A stretch of 7,809 nucleotides of DNA from assembly GCA_025929655.1 (NCBI GenBank), contig JAICPV010000086.1, positions 1 through 7,809 of the forward strand. Reading direction: 5' to 3'. The stretch is from Pyrinomonadaceae bacterium. Its GTDB lineage: Bacteria > Acidobacteriota > Blastocatellia > Pyrinomonadales > Pyrinomonadaceae. Below the pieces are notes generated by a model. It did no database searches. It saw only the letters and a program-made list of their open reading frames with translations, and was not told the origin of the DNA. Numbering within the stretch: position 1 is the stretch's first letter; each line of letters begins with the position of its first letter. This document shows positions 6,019-7,809 of this stretch, piece by piece. Position numbers and translations under genes: made by a program.

Positions 6019-7413
6019 TTACTCACCATTCCGCATTTTCGCGGAAAGAGAACGGATGCTGTGCTTATCCAGCAGATGCCGGAGCGAGCGGACCTGCATC
6101 TGCAGTAGATCGGCGGCCTTTGTTTGGTTCCCGGAAGTCTTGCGAAGTGCCTCGACCACGTATGTACGCTCGAGATTATCGAGGTGAGCGGTAAGGTTCA
6201 GTCCGTCTTCGGGAAGATCGAATTCCGCGTGGATCCGGTCGGGGTTGTAATTCGTAATGTGATCGGGAAGACGTTCCGGTTGGATCTCGTCGCCGCGTTC
6301 CAGGGCTACGGCGCGTTCGATGGTATGTTCGAGTTCTCGAACGTTCCCGCCCCACATATAGTTTTCAAGAAGCTCCATCGTCTTCGGGGCGATGGTCAGA
6401 TTACGGCCGCTCTGTTCGCAGAATTTTCTTGTGAAATGGTGGGCGAGGTCGGAGATGTCCTCAGGGCGTTCGCGCAGGGACGGCAAATCGATCGGGATGA
6501 CCGAGATCCGATAAAAGAGATCTTCTCGGAACGAGCCGTCGAGGGACATTTGTTTAAGGTCGCGATTGGTCGCGGCGATGACGCGAGCGTCGACCGAAAT
6601 CTCATCATGTGCGCCGACGGGCCTTACGCGCCGTTCCTGCAAGACGCGAAGCAGTTTCACCTGCATCGCCGGAGACATTTCCCCGATCTCATCGAGAAAG
6701 ATCGTGCCCTTGTTGGAGGCTTCGAATAGCCCTTTTCGGTTCGCGTTTGCGCCGGTGAACGAACCTTTTACATATCCGAAAAGTTCCGATTCCAGAAGCG
6801 TTTCCGTAAAAGCTCCGCAATTGATTGATATGAATGGCTTTTCCGCCCGCGGGCTCAGGTCGTGGATCGCTCGCGCGACAAGTTCTTTACCTGTGCCGCT
6901 TTCGCCGTTTATCAAAACGGTAGATTGAACTTCGGCGACAGTTTCGATCATCTGATAGATCGCCTGCATTTTAGCGGAATTGCCGACAATGTTCTTGACG
7001 CTGCCGCGTTCACGCTGCGCGCGCTTAAATGCACGGTTCTCGTCGATCAACGCTTGCTTTTCGAGCGTCTTTTTGACGATAAGTTTCAATTCTTCGACGT
7101 CGAACGGTTTCTGTATAAAATCATCCGCGCCGAGCTTGAACGCTTCACGTGCAGTCTCGACCGACGCAAACGCGGTCATTAGAATGACGCCGAGATCCGG
7201 CTGTGTTTCGCGGACAGCCCCAAGCATTTGGATCCCGTCCATATCCGGCATCTTGACGTCCGATATGACGACGTCTGCGGGCTCCTCCTGGAGCGCGGCA
7301 AGCGCCTCGCGGCCGTTCATCGCCGTGCGAATCGTGTGCCCGTCACCTTCAAATACAAGACTTAAAAGCTGCCGGTAGCTTTGCTCGTCGTCAACGATCA
7401 GTATGTTGGACAT
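6019..7413 (-). CDS. pilR: PilR-like sigma-54-dependent response regulator
   Basis: This 464-residue NtrC-family activator has three domains. The receiver domain (1-120) has the acidic pocket D9-D10, phospho-acceptor D52, T80 and K102. The AAA+ ATPase (about 142-370) has Walker A GESGTGKE (170-177), a sigma-54-contacting loop GSFTGA (217-222, Ser in place of the commoner Ala), Walker B IFLDEIGE (238-245), the sensor region ATNRDL (281-286) with R-finger-type residues after it, and sensor II WGGNVREL (354-361). The C-terminal Fis-type helix-turn-helix (about 415-453) reads SGNQTKAADLL...VRSLRHLLDK. The R-S-L-R element and the preceding GLNLTAHLDNLER are typical of PilR rather than NtrC or ZraR. 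When phosphorylated it should form a hexamer that opens sigma-54 promoters. It sits between a partial PilS-like kinase and the pilin with its sigma-54 promoter. The ATG at 7413 gives a canonical receiver start, though only a weak GAAG precedes it. Confidence 0.93.
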   Translation of the reverse strand: MSNILIVDDEQSYRQLLSLVFEGDGHTIRTAMNGREALAALQEEPADVVISDVKMPDMDGIQMLGAVRETQPDLGVILMTAFASVETAREAFKLGADDFIQKPFDVEELKLIVKKTLEKQALIDENRAFKRAQRERGSVKNIVGNSAKMQAIYQMIETVAEVQSTVLINGESGTGKELVARAIHDLSPRAEKPFISINCGAFTETLLESELFGYVKGSFTGANANRKGLFEASNKGTIFLDEIGEMSPAMQVKLLRVLQERRVRPVGAHDEISVDARVIAATNRDLKQMSLDGSFREDLFYRISVIPIDLPSLRERPEDISDLAHHFTRKFCEQSGRNLTIAPKTMELLENYMWGGNVRELEHTIERAVALERGDEIQPERLPDHITNYNPDRIHAEFDLPEDGLNLTAHLDNLERTYVVEALRKTSGNQTKAADLLQMQVRSLRHLLDKHSIRSLSAKMRNGE

Positions 7414-7517
7414 CTTCGATTTTGAAATGATGCTGCAGGAATGCGGCTAAGAGATGAAGAACAAGCCGCAGTTCGATTTTCGCAGAATTGGCGTCGCCAG
7501 TTCAATAGTAAATTGTA
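7414..7517. other. Gap between kinase and regulator genes
   Basis: This 104-bp gap is longer than usual for a tightly coupled two-component pair. TACAAT (7517-7512, minus strand) just after the kinase stop could be a -10 box, but no fair -35 precedes it. A short dyad, TGGCG-T-CGCCA (7489-7499), has no U-run, so it is not a terminator. Co-transcription with the kinase is the simpler reading. Confidence 0.35.
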
Positions 7518-7809
7518 TTAAGTACGGTTCACGTTGAAGAACCCTTCGATCTTCGAATTCGGATTTTCGGAAACGTGGATGTCGCCATCGGCCGTTACCT
7601 CAGATCGTTTTGAATATGCCGGAAGGTCGACAGTGATCATTGTACCCTCGCCCTCAGCGCTTCGCACATTGATCGATCCGTGGTGGTCGCGAACGATCTG
7701 ATAAACGATCGAAAGACCGAGTCCGGTCCCGCCCGTTTTCGAATTTGAAAAGGGCTCGAACAATTGCTCGACCTGTTCCGGGGGCATCCCGGAGCCGCTA
7801 TCGGTGAAG
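7518..7809 (-). CDS. pilS: PilS-like sensor histidine kinase, C-terminal ATPase end only
   Basis: Only the last 96 codons or so are in the window; the 5' part lies beyond the right edge, and the frame is open to it. What is visible is the end of a HATPase_c domain: the G1 box D-S-G-S-G-M, the F box QLFEPFSNSK, the G2 box GGTGLGLSIVYQIV and the last strand GEGTMITVDLPAY. A hydrophilic tail of about 30 residues follows and ends NVNRT. This domain binds ATP and phosphorylates the kinase's own histidine, and the phosphate then passes to the receiver aspartate of the partner. The sensor, membrane segments and H box are not seen, so identity as PilS rests on the adjacent PilR-like regulator and pilin and on the PilS/AtoS-like look of the G2 region. 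The methionine at 7787 is internal and not the start. Confidence 0.85.
   Translation of the reverse strand, partial: FTDSGSGMPPEQVEQLFEPFSNSKTGGTGLGLSIVYQIVRDHHGSINVRSAEGEGTMITVDLPAYSKRSEVTADGDIHVSENPNSKIEGFFNVNRT

Noticed and set aside
5646..6194. Three overlapping plus-strand frames of 70-92 codons in the regulator-pilin gap
   Set aside because: They overlap one another and the regulator, have no ribosome sites or recognisable families, and the region holds promoter elements for the pilin.
6124..6729. 201-codon plus-strand frame opposite the regulator
   Set aside because: Antisense shadow of the conserved AAA+ and helix-turn-helix coding region; long only because of codon bias.

Overview
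This window looks like chromosomal DNA of a free-living Gram-negative-type bacterium. Moderate GC content, the style of the pilin N-terminus (GFSLIELL, then a stretch rich in IPNLLAARRSANEG-type residues), the Pil-type two-component pair and the TPR-rich envelope genes all suggest Acidobacteriota, perhaps Blastocatellia. That placement is a judgement from family resemblance, not a computed assignment. Every convincing gene is on the minus strand, so the region is read from the right end to the left.

Right part (about 7809 to 4930): the C-terminal ATPase end of a PilS-like histidine kinase, cut by the window edge, is followed by a complete PilR-like sigma-54 activator. A roughly 520-bp non-coding stretch comes next, then a type IV pilin / pseudopilin gene that ends in a strong intrinsic terminator. 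The non-coding stretch holds a near-consensus sigma-54 promoter (TGGCACGGGTCTTGTA, minus strand, 5583 to 5568). About 150 bp upstream of it is a perfect dyad, TGACA-N5-TGTCA (5725-5739), at a typical distance for an activator site. Kinase, regulator, enhancer-like dyad, sigma-54 promoter and pilin together form a plausible self-contained pilin control circuit.

Left part (about 4926 to 1): a likely envelope or glycan gene set. It consists of an O-antigen ligase / Wzy_C-family membrane protein with a C-terminal TPR region, an ABC-2 type permease with no ATPase gene next to it, a membrane-anchored TPR protein overlapping the permease by ATGA, and, after a 6-bp gap, a large membrane protein of the '6-pyruvoyl-tetrahydropterin synthase-related' (PF10131-like) family that runs off the left edge. 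The last three genes are tightly packed and probably co-transcribed.

The most interesting idea is that the Wzy_C protein directly downstream of the pilin could be a pilin O-oligosaccharyltransferase, as with pilA-tfpO in Pseudomonas, rather than a lipopolysaccharide ligase. No RNA genes, CRISPR arrays, insertion sequences or attachment sites were seen.
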